Notes: generated by a model from the letters alone, not told the origin. Shown: positions 49,598 to 63,192, counted from the stretch's first letter. The stretch: DNA of 64,000 nt from Erwinia pyri (GCF_030758455.1 NZ_CP132353.1:1116001-1180000), one strand, 5' to 3'. Numbers and translations are program-made.

Positions 49598-50560
49598 ATG
49601 GCTAATATGTTCGCCCTGATTTTGGCGATAGCGACCCTGATCACCGGCATTATCTGGTGCTTTGATAAATTTAAGTGGGCACCGGCCCGCAAGGCTAAGC
49701 AGGCCGCCGCCGCAGCAGCGGCGGGGAGCGCCGGAGAGCAGGATAAAGCGGCAAAACAGCCAGGCTGGGTAGAGACGGCAGCTTCTGTTTTCCCGGTTCT
49801 GCTGCTGGTCTTTGTGGTGCGTTCATTTATCTATGAGCCTTTCCAGATCCCTTCCGGCTCGATGATGCCGACGCTGCTGATTGGAGATTTCATTCTGGTA
49901 GAGAAATTTGCCTATGGCATCAAAGATCCCATTACTCAGACGACGCTGATCCCAACCGGGCACCCTAAACGTGGCGATATTGCCGTTTTCAAATATCCTA
50001 AAGATCCGAGCCTGGACTACATCAAACGTGTGGTCGGCCTGCCGGGTGACCACGTTAGTTACGATCCGCAAAGCAAAACCGTGACCATCAATCCGGCCTG
50101 TGCAGAGCAGAACTGTGATAAAGCGGTGCCGGTCACCTATTCAGACGTGCAGCCAAGCGACTTCATACAGACCTTCAGCGGTTTTGATGGCAACGAAGTG
50201 GGCAACGGTTTCTATGAGATGCCGCAGGGCGATTCAATGCGCGGTGGGCTGCGTCTGGCTACCCGTAACGAAACGCTGGGCGAGGTGACTCACCGTATTC
50301 TGCTGGTGACGCAGGCGCAAAGTCAGGCAAGCTCTTATTACCAGCAGCCGGGTCAGCCTCAGTCAAGCTGGGTAGTACCGGAAGGCATGTACTTCATGAT
50401 GGGCGACAACCGCGACAACAGCGCGGACAGTCGTTACTGGGGCTTTGTGCCGGAGAGAAATCTGGTCGGTAAAGCCACAGCCATCTGGATGAGCTTTGAG
50501 AAGCAGGAAGGCCAGTGGCCAACCGGCGTTCGTCTCAGCCGCATTGGTGGTATTCACTAA
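49598..50560 (+). CDS. lepB: signal peptidase I
   Basis: 320 residues. Two membrane segments (about 4-22 and 63-78) are followed by the periplasmic catalytic domain. Catalytic Ser88 is in PSGSMMPTL and the general base Lys143 in YIKRVVGLPGD; the box E motif is GDNRDNSADSRYWG. An Ala-rich stretch (35-45) fills the cytoplasmic loop. It cleaves signal peptides of exported proteins. Confidence 0.97.
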   Translation: MANMFALILAIATLITGIIWCFDKFKWAPARKAKQAAAAAAAGSAGEQDKAAKQPGWVETAASVFPVLLLVFVVRSFIYEPFQIPSGSMMPTLLIGDFILVEKFAYGIKDPITQTTLIPTGHPKRGDIAVFKYPKDPSLDYIKRVVGLPGDHVSYDPQSKTVTINPACAEQNCDKAVPVTYSDVQPSDFIQTFSGFDGNEVGNGFYEMPQGDSMRGGLRLATRNETLGEVTHRILLVTQAQSQASSYYQQPGQPQSSWVVPEGMYFMMGDNRDNSADSRYWGFVPERNLVGKATAIWMSFEKQEGQWPTGVRLSRIGGIH

Positions 50561-50589
50561 CGGTCCCTTCGGGTACCGGCAGTAAAATG

Positions 50590-50665
50590 GGTGGTTGTCC
50601 TGCGGGGCAGCCACTGCACACGAAACAGTTTCGTGTTGGCCTGGCCAGCCCTGTTCCGTGTGCAG
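50590..50665 (+). promoter_or_regulatory. rnc leader stem-loops (RNase III autoregulation site)
   Basis: A 15-bp stem with one mismatch (CTGCACACGAAACAG at 50614-50628, CTGTTCCGTGTGCAG at 50651-50665) lies 31 bp before rnc, and a smaller hairpin (GTGG...CCAC) lies just upstream. In E. coli RNase III cuts such a leader stem to lower its own mRNA. Confidence 0.8.
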
Positions 50666-50693
50666 AACAATTGACGCATTCAGATATTGGTAA

Positions 50694-52279
<1,586 letters not shown>

Positions 52280-52284
52280 ACCTG

Positions 52285-53019
52285 ATGGAAGGCTGGCAGC
52301 GCGCATTCGTCCTGCATGGACGCCCTTACAGCGAATCCAGCCTGCTGCTCGATCTTTTTTCTGAGAATTATGGTCGTATCCGGGTGCTGGCCAAAGGCGC
52401 CCGGGGTAAACGCTCCAGCCTGAAAGGTGCGCTGCAGCCCTTTACGCCGCTGCTGGTGCGCTGGGGCGGGCGGGGTGAAGTCAAAACGCTCCGTGGCGCT
52501 GAACCGATCTCTCTGGCTCTTCCTCTCACCGGCATGACCCTCTACTGCGGCCTCTACGTGAACGAACTGCTGTCGCGCGTGCTGGAGCAGGAAACCGCCT
52601 TCACCGAACTCTTCTTCGATTATCTCTACTGTCTGCAGGAGCTGGCTGCCGTCACCGCTTCGCCGGAACCGGCGCTCAGACGCTTTGAGCTGGCTATGCT
52701 GGGCCATCTCGGTTACGGCGTGGATTTTCTGCATTGTGCAGGCAGCGGAGAAGAGGTCTCTGATGAGATGACCTATACCTATCGGGAAGAGAAAGGGTTT
52801 ATCGCCAGCCTGGTGAAAAACAACAATACCTTTACCGGCCGCCATATGCGGGCGTTAGAGGAGCGAAGCTTCCCCGACAGCGATACGCTGCGCGCGGCGA
52901 AGCGCTTTACCCGCATCGCCCTCAAGCCCTATCTCGGCGGAAAGCCGCTCAAGAGCCAGGAGCTGTTCCGGCAGTTCGTGCCGAAAAAACGCGCAGACGT
53001 TCAGCCTGAGGAAGAGTAA
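52285..53019 (+). CDS. recO: DNA repair protein RecO
   Basis: 244 residues (242 in E. coli). An N-terminal OB fold ([39 protein letters not shown]) is followed by a helical domain. It loads RecA with RecR onto SSB-coated DNA. It begins 5 bases after the era stop. Confidence 0.96.
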   Translation: MEGWQRAFVLHGRPYSESSLLLDLFSENYGRIRVLAKGARGKRSSLKGALQPFTPLLVRWGGRGEVKTLRGAEPISLALPLTGMTLYCGLYVNELLSRVLEQETAFTELFFDYLYCLQELAAVTASPEPALRRFELAMLGHLGYGVDFLHCAGSGEEVSDEMTYTYREEKGFIASLVKNNNTFTGRHMRALEERSFPDSDTLRAAKRFTRIALKPYLGGKPLKSQELFRQFVPKKRADVQPEEE

Positions 53020-53104
53020 GGCGCGTCGGGCATTCCGGTCAGCGCCCGAGACGTTGTACACTGTTTTCACTGTTTTCACTGTTTGCAAATTTTCGAGGAT
53101 TGTC

Positions 53105-53836
53105 ATGGCTGAACTGTTGTTAGGCGTCAATATCGATCACGTGGCGACCGTGCGTAATGCGCGTGGTACCAACTATCCCGACCCGGTACAGGCGGCCTTT
53201 GTTTCGGAGCAGGCGGGTGCCGACGGGATTACCGTGCATCTGCGCGAGGACCGTCGCCATATCACCGACCGTGATGTGCGCATTCTGCGCCAGACTATCC
53301 AGACCCGTATGAATCTTGAAATGGCCGTGACCGACGAAATGGTGGATATTGCCTGCGAGATCAAGCCGCACTTCTGCTGTCTGGTTCCCGAGAAACGTGA
53401 AGAGGTGACCACCGAAGGCGGGCTGGATGTTGCCGGTCAGCTGGAGAAAGTGACCTATGCGGTTACGCGTCTGGCTGAGGCGGGCATTCAGGTCTCGCTG
53501 TTTATCGATGCTGACCATCGTCAGATTGATGCGGCAATGGCTTCCGGCGCGCCTTATATTGAAATTCATACCGGCGCCTATGCTGAAGCGGAAGAAGGGC
53601 GGGAGCGTCAGGCTGAGTTCGCGCGCATCAGGGATGCGGCTGCCTATGCCGCTGGCAAAGGGCTGAAGGTCAATGCCGGACATGGCTTGACCTACCATAA
53701 CGTGCAGCCGATTGCGGCGCTGCCACAGATGCACGAGCTGAACATCGGCCATGCCATCATTGGCCGGGCGGTAATGAGTGGTCTGGCGGAGGCGGTCAAA
53801 GAGATGAAGGCGCTGATGCGGGAAGCGCGCCGCTAA
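53105..53836 (+). CDS. pdxJ: pyridoxine 5'-phosphate synthase
   Basis: 243 residues, a TIM barrel. It begins [20 protein letters not shown] and has HLREDRRHI and the C-terminal [15 protein letters not shown] phosphate site. It makes pyridoxine phosphate from deoxyxylulose phosphate and aminoacetone phosphate. CGAGGA precedes ATG 53105; an earlier start at 53054 would lie in a run of 10-bp repeats. It overlaps acpS by one base. Confidence 0.97.
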   Translation: MAELLLGVNIDHVATVRNARGTNYPDPVQAAFVSEQAGADGITVHLREDRRHITDRDVRILRQTIQTRMNLEMAVTDEMVDIACEIKPHFCCLVPEKREEVTTEGGLDVAGQLEKVTYAVTRLAEAGIQVSLFIDADHRQIDAAMASGAPYIEIHTGAYAEAEEGRERQAEFARIRDAAAYAAGKGLKVNAGHGLTYHNVQPIAALPQMHELNIGHAIIGRAVMSGLAEAVKEMKALMREARR

Positions 53837-54216
53837 TGGCTATTCTGGGGCTGGGCACGGATATTGTGGAAATTTCCCGCATCGAAGGGGTCATTTCCCG
53901 CTCCGGAGACCGGCTGGCAAAACGTGTTCTCAGCGAAAATGAGTGGGCGCAGTATCAGGCTCATCAGCAGCCGGTGCGTTTTCTCGCCAAGCGTTTCGCA
54001 GTGAAGGAAGCCGCGGCCAAGGCTTTTGGCACCGGCATCCGCGGCGGGCTGGCCTTCAATCAGTTTGAAGTCTACAACGATGCGCTGGGCAAACCCGGAC
54101 TACGGTTTTTCCTGCAGGCAGAGGAAGTGGCGAAAAAACTGGGCGTGGTTCACGTTCACGTTACGCTGGCGGATGAGCGTCATTACGCCTGCGCCACGGT
54201 AATTATTGAAAGCTGA
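53836..54216 (+). CDS. acpS: holo-acyl-carrier-protein synthase
   Basis: 126 residues as in E. coli. The magnesium/CoA motif [13 protein letters not shown] and [15 protein letters not shown] are conserved. It attaches phosphopantetheine to acyl carrier protein. Confidence 0.97.
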   Translation: MAILGLGTDIVEISRIEGVISRSGDRLAKRVLSENEWAQYQAHQQPVRFLAKRFAVKEAAAKAFGTGIRGGLAFNQFEVYNDALGKPGLRFFLQAEEVAKKLGVVHVHVTLADERHYACATVIIES

Positions 54217-54341
54217 GCCGGACCGGATTACCGTCCTGGTCATGAGTCATTGCGGGACGTCGATGTCCCTTTCAGCGTAAGCAGCCTGCTTGTTCAGGCC
54301 CGCATCACACCGGGTGGCCCGCGCCGCCCGGCTGCTCCCCG

Positions 54342-54653
<312 letters not shown>

Positions 54654-55493
54654 TCAAACCAGCTTTTTAACCAGCGCTTCGCTGTGCCGGATATGGCTGG
54701 AAGCGCGTTCGGGATCGCGTTGGATCAGCGCCATAAACAGCAGGTCGGTCAGCGTCAGCTGCGCGGTAGTGGAGGAGATTGCGGCGCTGCGGGTCATCTG
54801 CTCTTCTGCCACCGTGTAGAGGCAATGGGTAGCACACTGCTGCAGGGTATTGGGGGTAAAGCCGGTGAAGGCCAACACGTTGGCCCCGGCGCGCTGCGCT
54901 TCCTGCGCTGCCAGGTTTATCTCCCGGCGTTCGCCAGTATAGGAGATAGCCAGCAACAGGTCGCCCGGGTTCAGCGCCTGCACGCTGGCCAGCAGGGCAT
55001 GCATATCCTGCTCGGCCACCGCATTGATGCCTATCTTCATCAGCTTCCAGGAGAAATCTTTCGCCACCAGCCCGGAAGCGCCGATGCCCACCAGCACGAT
55101 ACGGTTTGCCGAACGGAGCAGGCGCAGCGTCTCCACCAGCATCTCTTCACTGTTGATATCCAGCGTGGCGCGGATGGCGGACTGTTTCTCGGTCAGCAGC
55201 TTTTCACCCACCGTCTTGAGCGGATCGTCGCTCAGGATCAGGTTATGAACGGTAATGGCATCTTTCTCTGCCAGCGATTCACTCAGCGCCAGCTTCAGGG
55301 CCGGAAAGCCTTTATAACCGAGCTTTTGGGCAAATTTCACTACGCTTGACTGGCTGACACCAGACTCCTCAGCCAGCTTTTGTGAACTGAGGTGGCGGGC
55401 GTGATCCGGCTGTGAAAGAAGATAATCGGCCAGTCGGCGTTCATTCATCGCCAGTCCCGGATAGAGCTGGCGGATGCGCAGCAGTGAACTCAT
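54654..55493 (-). CDS. yfhH: RpiR-family transcriptional regulator (YfhH-like)
   Basis: 279 residues. An N-terminal HTH_6 (SSQKLAEESGVSQSSVVKFAQKLGYKGFPALK) is followed by a SIS sugar-isomerase domain (RIVLVGIGASGLVAKDFSWKL, LLLAISYTGERREI). It likely senses a sugar phosphate. Its targets are unknown. Confidence 0.88.
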   Translation of the reverse strand: MSSLLRIRQLYPGLAMNERRLADYLLSQPDHARHLSSQKLAEESGVSQSSVVKFAQKLGYKGFPALKLALSESLAEKDAITVHNLILSDDPLKTVGEKLLTEKQSAIRATLDINSEEMLVETLRLLRSANRIVLVGIGASGLVAKDFSWKLMKIGINAVAEQDMHALLASVQALNPGDLLLAISYTGERREINLAAQEAQRAGANVLAFTGFTPNTLQQCATHCLYTVAEEQMTRSAAISSTTAQLTLTDLLFMALIQRDPERASSHIRHSEALVKKLV

Positions 55494-55799
55494 CGTTATT
55501 CCTCTGATTTATCAGCCTGAGTGATCGGGTCTGATCATAGCTTGCTGGAGACCTGACCGTCAGTTTATCGTCGGTTTTATCGCATGCCATGATTAAAATT
55601 AGCTTAACTCTCTGTTTAGCGCAGCGGATCCTTATCCCGCTTATGTCTACACTTATCCAGTCAGGCAGGCGAACTGGGCAGGTGACCGCTGCTGCTCACG
55701 CATATCTCTGCTAAGGTAATCATCTTCCGGGCCGAGAGTAGTTCGCCTGTAGTTTTTAAAAGCCCGATAGAGGGGATTAACCACCCTGAGGAGTCATGT
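55494..55799. other. yfhH-pgpC intergenic region
   Basis: 306 bp between divergent genes. No gene or clear structured site seen; promoters for both sides are expected. Confidence 0.45.
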
Positions 55800-56438
55800 T
55801 TGATAACCGGTCAGGAACGACGAGTCGTATTTTTTGATTTAGACGGCACACTGCATCAGCAGGATATGTTTGGCACCTTTATGCGCTATCTGCTCTGGCG
55901 CCAGCCGCTCAACCTGTTGCTGGTGGTGCCGCTGCTGCCCATTATTGGTGCCGGACTGCTGATTAAAGGACGCGCGGCACGCTGGCCGATGAGCCTGCTG
56001 CTCTGGTCAATCACTTTTGGTCACAGCGAAAAAAGCCTGAAGGCGCGTGAGAATGCCTTTGCGCTCTGGTTCCGTCAACGGGTTACGGCATTTCCGGTGG
56101 TGCAACAGCGTCTGACTGAATATCTCAACAGTTCCGATGCTGACGTCTGGCTGATTACCGGCTCACCGCAGCCGCTGGTGCAGCAGGTCTACTTCGACTC
56201 GGCCTTTTTACCCAAGGTCAAACTGATCGCCAGCCAGATGCGCCGCGGCTTTGGCGGGCGTGTTCTGTCAGTGCGCTGCCTGGGGCATGAGAAAGTGGCA
56301 AGGCTGGAAGAGCAGCTCGGCACCCCGTTACAGCTCTACAGCGGCTACAGCGACAGCAAGCAGGACAACCCGCTGCTGTTTTTCTGTCAGCATCGCTGGC
56401 GCGTCACGCCGCAGGGCGAACTGCAACAGCTTGAGTAA
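55800..56438 (+). CDS. pgpC: phosphatidylglycerophosphatase C
   Basis: 212 residues, HAD superfamily: VVFFDLDGTLHQQDMFGTF (motif I), LITGSPQPLV (motif II) and YSGYSDSKQDNPLL (motif IV). One to two membrane segments lie near 35-75. It dephosphorylates phosphatidylglycerophosphate. The start appears to be TTG at 55800, 6 bases after GAGGAG; an ATG at 55796 is in another frame and soon stops. Confidence 0.9.
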   Translation: MITGQERRVVFFDLDGTLHQQDMFGTFMRYLLWRQPLNLLLVVPLLPIIGAGLLIKGRAARWPMSLLLWSITFGHSEKSLKARENAFALWFRQRVTAFPVVQQRLTEYLNSSDADVWLITGSPQPLVQQVYFDSAFLPKVKLIASQMRRGFGGRVLSVRCLGHEKVARLEEQLGTPLQLYSGYSDSKQDNPLLFFCQHRWRVTPQGELQQLE

Positions 56439-56990
<552 letters not shown>

Positions 56991-57063
56991 CGGACACTAC
57001 TGATCAGCCATGACCGGCCATTTACGGCCCTGCTGTTTAATACCGGTGCTACTCGCCCTCCCG

Positions 57064-58521
57064 TTAATTGAGGGCTATCTTCGGCTTCACTGCGGGGTAG
57101 CCATCGCCCATTTCCGCTTCATAAGCCGCCCGTTGCGCCAGCTTACGCTCCTGATCCTGCAGATAGCCGACCAGGCTTATCTGATAGAGACGAATATTTT
57201 CCACATAATTGTAGGCCTCCTGGCCTCGCGCATAGCCGTAATTGGTCTGGCTGTAATAGCGCTTCTGGCTCAGCATCGGTAGCCGCAGCTTCACATCAGC
57301 CCAGCTGTCCGGGTTGCCTTTCTGCTTTTCCGTCAGCTTTCGCGCATCGAGCATATGGGCGTAACCCATATTGTAAGCGGCGAGGGCGAACCAGATCCGC
57401 TCATCTTCCGGGATGGTTTGCGGCACTTTTTCCATCATGCGCACCAGGTATTCGCTGCCGCCCCGAATACTCTGTTCCGGGTCGGTTCTGTCGCTGACAT
57501 CCAGACTTTCAGCCGTGTTGCGGGTCAGCATCATCATGCCGCGTACGCCGGTAGGAGAAGTAGCCTGCGGATTCCAGTGTGACTCCTGATAGGAGATAGC
57601 AGCCAGTAAACGCCAGTCGATCCCGGTCGCATATTTTTCAAACAGCGGACGAATATCGGGCAGCGTGCCATCAATCGCGCGCAGGAAAGTCCGGGTATCC
57701 ACATAATCGAACGTGCCCACGTGGCCCAGATACTTCTCATCCAGCCGGGCCATCGCCCCTTCTTCACCCATCTGGTTAAAGTAGTCCAGCAGGGCGGCAT
57801 TCAGGCTGTCATCCCGATCGCGCTGCATATACCAGGTAATCGGCTCTTCATCGGTGATATCAAAAGCCACAGCCAGCTGGGGATGAATGCGCTGCAACAG
57901 AGCAATCGAAACAGAGTCGCCAACGGTGTAATCCAGCTTGCCATCCGCTACCGCTTCCAGCAGGGCGCTGGGACTCTGATCGGTAGAGATAGCCCAGTCG
58001 AGGTCGGGATACTGGTTCTGCTTGATGCCGCGCAGCGTGGAGAGATAGGCAGAGTCAGAAGCAACCGTCAGGCGGCCATGGATATCACCAAGATTTTTTG
58101 GACGAGGCTTGCCCATCCGGTAAACCAGCTGCTGGGAAACAGAATAGTAAGTCGGACCGGTGCGGAAGTGGGACAAGCGGTCATTGTTGTAAATCAGTCC
58201 TGCCGCCAGAATGTCCGCTTTATCATCTTCAAGATCGTCAAACAGATCGCTGAGGTTCTGCCGCACGGTGATTTGCAGCTTTACACCCAGATAATCGGCG
58301 AAGCGTTTCGCCAGCTCATAATCCATTCCGGCCGGAGCGTTATTGATGGTGTAGTAAGTCAGCGGGGAATTTAAGGTGCTGACGCGCAGCACTCCCCGTG
58401 ATTTTATCTGTTCTGTCTGGTCCTGTTGCCCCCCATACCAGGGGATTGATGGCCATAATGCCAGCGCAAGCAACAGGGTGACCAGCCCGATAAACAGATA
58501 ATTAAATTTTAGGCGTTTCAA
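57064..58521 (-). CDS. mltF: membrane-bound lytic murein transglycosylase F
   Basis: 485 residues. A signal/anchor segment (about 5-27) is followed by an ABC-type solute-binding domain ([39 protein letters not shown]) and a C-terminal SLT domain with the catalytic Glu in [20 protein letters not shown]. It cleaves peptidoglycan under allosteric control by muropeptides. The protein is somewhat shorter than in E. coli (518). Divergent from purL. Confidence 0.96.
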   Translation of the reverse strand: MKRLKFNYLFIGLVTLLLALALWPSIPWYGGQQDQTEQIKSRGVLRVSTLNSPLTYYTINNAPAGMDYELAKRFADYLGVKLQITVRQNLSDLFDDLEDDKADILAAGLIYNNDRLSHFRTGPTYYSVSQQLVYRMGKPRPKNLGDIHGRLTVASDSAYLSTLRGIKQNQYPDLDWAISTDQSPSALLEAVADGKLDYTVGDSVSIALLQRIHPQLAVAFDITDEEPITWYMQRDRDDSLNAALLDYFNQMGEEGAMARLDEKYLGHVGTFDYVDTRTFLRAIDGTLPDIRPLFEKYATGIDWRLLAAISYQESHWNPQATSPTGVRGMMMLTRNTAESLDVSDRTDPEQSIRGGSEYLVRMMEKVPQTIPEDERIWFALAAYNMGYAHMLDARKLTEKQKGNPDSWADVKLRLPMLSQKRYYSQTNYGYARGQEAYNYVENIRLYQISLVGYLQDQERKLAQRAAYEAEMGDGYPAVKPKIALN

Positions 58522-58685
58522 ATAGTTATCTCTCGGTCGCTCTCAGGTTCTGTCTGTAACGGCAGTATTTGATCTCTATAATGGATCCTGAGCGTGGGGC
58601 ATTTTGCGCAACTCGGTGGACCTCTGCAACTGAATTCATCCGATATTGTGTGAATTTCAGCCAATTCCCTGGTGCGAGAAATTCC

Positions 58686-58701
58686 ACGCAAACGGTTTCG
58701 T
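58686..58701. promoter_or_regulatory. PurR box of purL
   Basis: ACGCAAACGGTTTCGT matches the PurR consensus (ACGCAAACGTTTNCNT) at nearly every position and covers the -35 region. Confidence 0.9.
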
Positions 58702-58724
58702 AACGGGTGCGGATTCTCTATAAT
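58696..58724 (+). promoter_or_regulatory. purL promoter
   Basis: TATAAT at 58719-58724 with TTTCGT 17 bp upstream, overlapping the PurR box. Confidence 0.7.
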
Positions 58725-58786
58725 AGCGCCCGCTTTCCCTGTTGCGCCCAAAGAAGCGTCGCCCGACGCTCTGACGAGAGATTTTG

Positions 58787-61700
58787 ATGATGGAAATTCT
58801 GCGTGGTTCGCCCGCTCTGTCGGCATTTCGTATTACTAAACTGCTGGCCCGCTTTCAGGATGCTCACCTGCCGGTGAGTGACATTTACGCCGAGTACGTC
58901 CATTTTGCCGATGTCAGCGCGCCGCTGTCCGCTGATGAAAAAGCCCGTTTACAGCGCCTGCTGAAATATGGCCCCTCTCTCGCCGAACATACGCCAGAAG
59001 GCCGACTGATTCTGGTTACGCCGCGTCCGGGCACCATTTCTCCGTGGTCTTCCAAAGCTACTGATATCGCCCATAACTGCGATCTGCCTCAGGTGCTACG
59101 CCTGGAGCGCGGTCTGGCGTTCTATGTGCAGGCGCCTCAGTTAACTGAAGCGCAGTGGGGGCAGCTTGCCTCTCTGCTGCACGATCGGATGATGGAAGTG
59201 GTTCTCAGTGAGCTGAGCCAGGCTGAGCAGCTGTTTGCTCATCACCAGCCTTCGCCGCTGCAAAGCGTCGATATATTGGGTGAAGGGCGCGAGGCGCTTG
59301 ATAAGGCCAACCGTAAACTGGGCCTGGCGCTGGCCGATGATGAAATCGACTATCTGCTGGCAGCTTTTGAGAAGCTCGGGCGCAACCCGAACGATATTGA
59401 GCTTTACATGTTTGCCCAGGCAAACTCCGAGCACTGCCGTCACAAGATTTTCAACGCCGACTGGATTATTGATGGCGAGCAACAGCCAAAATCGCTGTTC
59501 AAAATGATCAAAAACACCTTCGAGAAAACCCCCGATCACGTGCTCTCTGCCTATAAAGACAACGCAGCGGTGATGGAGGGATCGCAGGTGGGCCGCTTCT
59601 ATGCAGATGCAGAGCGGGGCCAGTACGATTTCCATCAGGAGGAGACGCATATCCTGATGAAGGTGGAGACCCATAACCACCCGACAGCCATTTCACCCTG
59701 GCCGGGCGCCGCTACCGGTTCCGGTGGGGAGATCCGTGATGAAGGCGCAACCGGCCGTGGCGCTAAGCCTAAAGCTGGCCTGGTAGGCTTCTCGGTCTCT
59801 AACCTGCGCATTCCGGGCTTTGAACAGCCGTGGGAAGAGGATTTCGGTAAACCAGACCGCATCGTTACCGCGCTGGATATCATGACCGAAGGCCCGCTGG
59901 GCGGCGCGGCGTTCAACAATGAGTTTGGTCGTCCGGCCCTGAACGGCTATTTCCGTACCTATGAAGAGCAGGTTAACAGCCACAACGGCGTTGAGCTGCG
60001 CGGCTACCACAAGCCCATTATGCTGGCGGGCGGCATCGGCAATATCCGTGCTGACCACGTGCAGAAAGGCGAAATCACCGTGGGTGCCAAACTGATCGTG
60101 CTGGGCGGCCCGGCGATGAATATCGGCCTGGGCGGCGGGGCGGCCTCTTCGATGGCCTCTGGCCAGTCTGATGCCGATCTCGATTTTGCTTCCGTACAGC
60201 GCGACAACCCGGAAATGGAACGCCGCTGCCAGGAAGTGATTGACCGCTGCTGGGAGCTGGGTCAGGACAACCCGATCCTCTTTATCCATGACGTTGGCGC
60301 AGGCGGGCTTTCCAATGCCATGCCGGAGCTGGTGAGCGATGGCGAACGCGGTGGCCGCTTCAATCTGCGCGACATCCTGAATGATGAGCCAGGCATGAGC
60401 CCGCTGGAAGTCTGGTGTAACGAATCCCAGGAACGTTACGTAATGGCAGTGGCGCCTGAAAAGCTTCCGCTGTTTGATGCCCTCTGCAAGCGTGAGCGCG
60501 CACCTTATGCGGTGATCGGCGAAGCCACGGAAGAGATGCATCTGTCGCTCTCCGACAGCCATTTCGATAATAAACCTATTGATATGCCGCTGGACGTTCT
60601 GCTGGGGAAAACCCCGAAAATGACTCGCGACGTCAGCACGCTGAAAGTGCAGGGCCAGCCGCTGACACGCGAAGGTATTACGGTTGCTGATGCGGTGAAC
60701 CGCGTGCTGCACCTGCCTGCGGTGGCCGAGAAAACCTTCCTCATCACCATTGGCGACCGTTCCGTTACCGGCATGGTTGCCCGTGACCAGATGGTGGGAC
60801 CCTGGCAGATCCCGGTAGCCAACTGCGCGGTGACCACCGCCAGCCTGGACAGCTACCACGGTGAAGCGATGGCGCTGGGCGAGCGTGCCCCTGTGGCGCT
60901 GCTGGACTTTGCTGCCTCAGGTCGTCTGGCCGTGGGTGAGGCGTTGACTAATATCGCCGCCACGCAGATTGGTTCGCTTAAGCGCATCAAGCTCTCGGCA
61001 AACTGGATGGCGGCAGCTGGCCACCCTGGCGAGGATGCCGGACTGTATGAAGCAGTTAAGGCCGTGGGTGAAGAACTTTGTCCGGCGCTGGGCATCACTA
61101 TTCCGGTGGGCAAAGACTCCATGTCGATGAAAACCCGCTGGCAGCACGGCACTGAACAGCGCGAGATGACCTCTCCCTTGTCGCTGGTGATCACCGCCTT
61201 CGCCCGTGTGGAAGACGTTCGCCGTACCGTAACGCCTCAGCTTCAGCCGCAGCAGGAGAATGCCCTGCTGCTGATCGACCTGGGACAGGGCGTAAATGCG
61301 CTGGGCGCAACCGCGCTCTCTCAGGTTTATCGTCAGCTGGGTGATAAACCCGCCGACGTCCGTGATGCAGAGCAGCTGGCTGGCTTCTTTAACGCCATGC
61401 AGGCGCTGGTGGCTGAAGGCAAGCTGCTGGCCTATCACGACCGTTCCGACGGCGGCCTGCTGGTAACGCTGGCAGAGATGGCCTTTACCGGCCACTGCGG
61501 CATCGAGGCGGATATCGCTTCGCTGGGCAGCGATGCGCTGGCCGCGCTGTTTAACGAAGAGCTGGGTGCCGTGATCCAGGTTGCTGCGGCGGAGCGTGCT
61601 CAGGTTGAGCAGGTGTTTGCTGAACATGGCCTGGGCGGCTGCGTACACTTCCTCGGCAAGGCGTTGCCTGGCGACCGCTTCGTGATTACTTCTGGTGACT

Positions 61701-62677
61701 CTGCTGTCTACAGCGAAAGCCGCACCACGCTGCGTACCTGGTGGGCCGAAACGACCTGGCAGATGCAGCGCCTGCGCGATAACCCGGCGTGTGCCGATCA
61801 GGAACATGAAGCCAAAAAGAACGATCTGGATCCGGGTCTGAACGTTGCGCTGACCTTCAGGCCGGAAGAGGATATCGCCGCGCCTTATATCGCTACCGGC
61901 GTGCGTCCGAAAGTGGCCGTTCTGCGCGAGCAGGGCGTCAATTCCCACATCGAAATGGCCGCCGCTTTCCACCGCGCGGGCTACGATGCGGTGGATGTAC
62001 ATATGAGCGATCTGCTGGCGGGACGCCGTGGTCTGGAAGAGTTCCAGACGCTGGTAGCGTGCGGCGGCTTCTCCTACGGGGACGTACTGGGCGCAGGCGA
62101 AGGCTGGGCGAAGTCTATTCTCTTCAACTCCCGCGTGCGTGATGAGTTCGAAACTTTCTTCCATCGTCCGCAAACGCTGGCGCTGGGCGTCTGTAACGGC
62201 TGTCAGATGATGTCCAACCTGCGCGAGCTGATCCCGGGCAGCGAAGCCTGGCCGCGCTTTGTGCGCAACCAGTCCGAGCGCTTTGAAGCACGTTTCAGCC
62301 TGGTCGAAGTGGCCGCCAGCCCCTCACTGATGCTGGATGGCATGGTAGGGTCGCGTATGCCAATCGCCGTCTCTCATGGTGAAGGTTTTGTGGAAGTGCG
62401 TGATGAGTCGCACCTGGCTTCCCTGGAGCACAAAGGCCTGGTGGCGTTGCGCTTCGTGGATAACCTCGGCAAGGTGACTCAACAGTACCCGGCAAACCCT
62501 AACGGTTCACCTAACGGGATCACGGCGGTTACTAACGAAAGCGGGCGTGTCACCATTATGATGCCGCACCCGGAGCGCGTATTCCGTACCGTGAGCAACT
62601 CATGGCACCCGGAAGAGTGGGGCGAGGACAGCCCGTGGATGCGCATCTTCCGCAATGCGCGTAAGCAACTCGGCTAA
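58787..62677 (+). CDS. purL: phosphoribosylformylglycinamidine synthase
   Basis: 1296 residues, the large single-chain form of gamma-proteobacteria. In order it has an N-terminal PurS-like part, two FGAM synthetase halves ([53 protein letters not shown]) and a C-terminal glutamine amidotransferase (nucleophile in [14 protein letters not shown] and PHPER). It catalyses the fourth step of purine synthesis. [16 protein letters not shown] at 58787 matches E. coli. Confidence 0.98.
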   Translation: MMEILRGSPALSAFRITKLLARFQDAHLPVSDIYAEYVHFADVSAPLSADEKARLQRLLKYGPSLAEHTPEGRLILVTPRPGTISPWSSKATDIAHNCDLPQVLRLERGLAFYVQAPQLTEAQWGQLASLLHDRMMEVVLSELSQAEQLFAHHQPSPLQSVDILGEGREALDKANRKLGLALADDEIDYLLAAFEKLGRNPNDIELYMFAQANSEHCRHKIFNADWIIDGEQQPKSLFKMIKNTFEKTPDHVLSAYKDNAAVMEGSQVGRFYADAERGQYDFHQEETHILMKVETHNHPTAISPWPGAATGSGGEIRDEGATGRGAKPKAGLVGFSVSNLRIPGFEQPWEEDFGKPDRIVTALDIMTEGPLGGAAFNNEFGRPALNGYFRTYEEQVNSHNGVELRGYHKPIMLAGGIGNIRADHVQKGEITVGAKLIVLGGPAMNIGLGGGAASSMASGQSDADLDFASVQRDNPEMERRCQEVIDRCWELGQDNPILFIHDVGAGGLSNAMPELVSDGERGGRFNLRDILNDEPGMSPLEVWCNESQERYVMAVAPEKLPLFDALCKRERAPYAVIGEATEEMHLSLSDSHFDNKPIDMPLDVLLGKTPKMTRDVSTLKVQGQPLTREGITVADAVNRVLHLPAVAEKTFLITIGDRSVTGMVARDQMVGPWQIPVANCAVTTASLDSYHGEAMALGERAPVALLDFAASGRLAVGEALTNIAATQIGSLKRIKLSANWMAAAGHPGEDAGLYEAVKAVGEELCPALGITIPVGKDSMSMKTRWQHGTEQREMTSPLSLVITAFARVEDVRRTVTPQLQPQQENALLLIDLGQGVNALGATALSQVYRQLGDKPADVRDAEQLAGFFNAMQALVAEGKLLAYHDRSDGGLLVTLAEMAFTGHCGIEADIASLGSDALAALFNEELGAVIQVAAAERAQVEQVFAEHGLGGCVHFLGKALPGDRFVITSGDSAVYSESRTTLRTWWAETTWQMQRLRDNPACADQEHEAKKNDLDPGLNVALTFRPEEDIAAPYIATGVRPKVAVLREQGVNSHIEMAAAFHRAGYDAVDVHMSDLLAGRRGLEEFQTLVACGGFSYGDVLGAGEGWAKSILFNSRVRDEFETFFHRPQTLALGVCNGCQMMSNLRELIPGSEAWPRFVRNQSERFEARFSLVEVAASPSLMLDGMVGSRMPIAVSHGEGFVEVRDESHLASLEHKGLVALRFVDNLGKVTQQYPANPNGSPNGITAVTNESGRVTIMMPHPERVFRTVSNSWHPEEWGEDSPWMRIFRNARKQLG

Positions 62678-62684
62678 ACCCCAT

Positions 62685-62716
62685 CAGGGGCAACCATCTG
62701 GTTGCCCCTGTTCTTT
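62685..62716 (+). terminator. purL terminator
   Basis: CAGGGGCAACCA-TC-TGGTTGCCCCTG followed by TTCTTT, eight bases after the stop. Confidence 0.88.
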
Positions 62717-62759
62717 ATGCAGCTGGTGTTGCTTTATTGCGACAGAGCGGTCAGAGACC

Positions 62760-62777
62760 TGTCTCTAAAAGGTGACA
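62760..62777. promoter_or_regulatory. GlrR-like activator site 1
   Basis: Perfect TGTC-N10-GACA, about 200 bp upstream of the small RNA start. Confidence 0.75.
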
Positions 62778-62822
62778 TATAACCTCTTGTTTTTACTGTG
62801 TGTCTGCGAATAATCTTAGGCC

Positions 62823-62840
62823 TGTTACCTATTGGCGACA
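62823..62840. promoter_or_regulatory. GlrR-like activator site 2
   Basis: TGTT-N10-GACA, one mismatch to TGTC-N10-GACA. A half-site (TGTC, 62801-62804) lies between the two. Confidence 0.65.
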
Positions 62841-62936
62841 GTTTCTTTTGACCAACAGGTCCGGCTTCTCATCCCCGCCAAATCATGAAAATAATTTCTT
62901 CTTATTTATTAGTAGATTAAAAATAAAATTCTAAGT

Positions 62937-62952
62937 TGGCACGGTTGTTGCT
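62937..62952 (+). promoter_or_regulatory. sigma-54 promoter of the GlmY-type RNA
   Basis: TGGCAC-N5-TTGCT is a full -24/-12 match. Transcription would start about 12 bases later, at 62963-62964. Confidence 0.88.
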
Positions 62953-62963
62953 ATTATCTCTGC

Positions 62964-63192
62964 AGTGGCTCATTCACCTGGTTACGACAGCCCTGCGAAA
63001 GCGGCCAAGCGCTTCATAACATCCAGAATGACGCACAATACGGTGCCTGCCGTCCACCAGACCGATAATCGTTCACTTTGTGACGTTATCAAGCTTCGGA
63101 CGCAACGTTGAGTTAGGCACCACCTATTTCCTGTGATGATCGCTATCCTCACAGTCCAAACGGCAGATTCTCTGAATCTGCCGTTTTTGTTT
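62964..63192 (+). ncRNA. glmY: GlmY-type small RNA
   Basis: It lies directly downstream of purL, as in E. coli. The 5' end AGTGGCTCATTCACC matches my recollection of GlmY. The middle (AGAATGACGCA...ACGGTGC...CGTCCAC) and ACGCAACGTTGAGT resemble GlmZ, its homologue. It ends in a 13-bp terminator stem (63161-63189) with T run. GlmY protects GlmZ by binding RapZ and so raises GlmS for amino-sugar synthesis. The exact 3' end and any processing are not visible. Confidence 0.8.
63161..63192 (+). terminator. terminator of the GlmY-type RNA
   Basis: AAACGGCAGATTC-TCT-GAATCTGCCGTTT followed by TTG. Perfect 13-bp stem. Confidence 0.9.

Noticed and set aside
59693..62173. Long open frames (388 and 418 codons) on the minus strand within purL
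   Set aside because: Both are antisense to intact, strongly conserved purL and arise from its GC-rich codon use.
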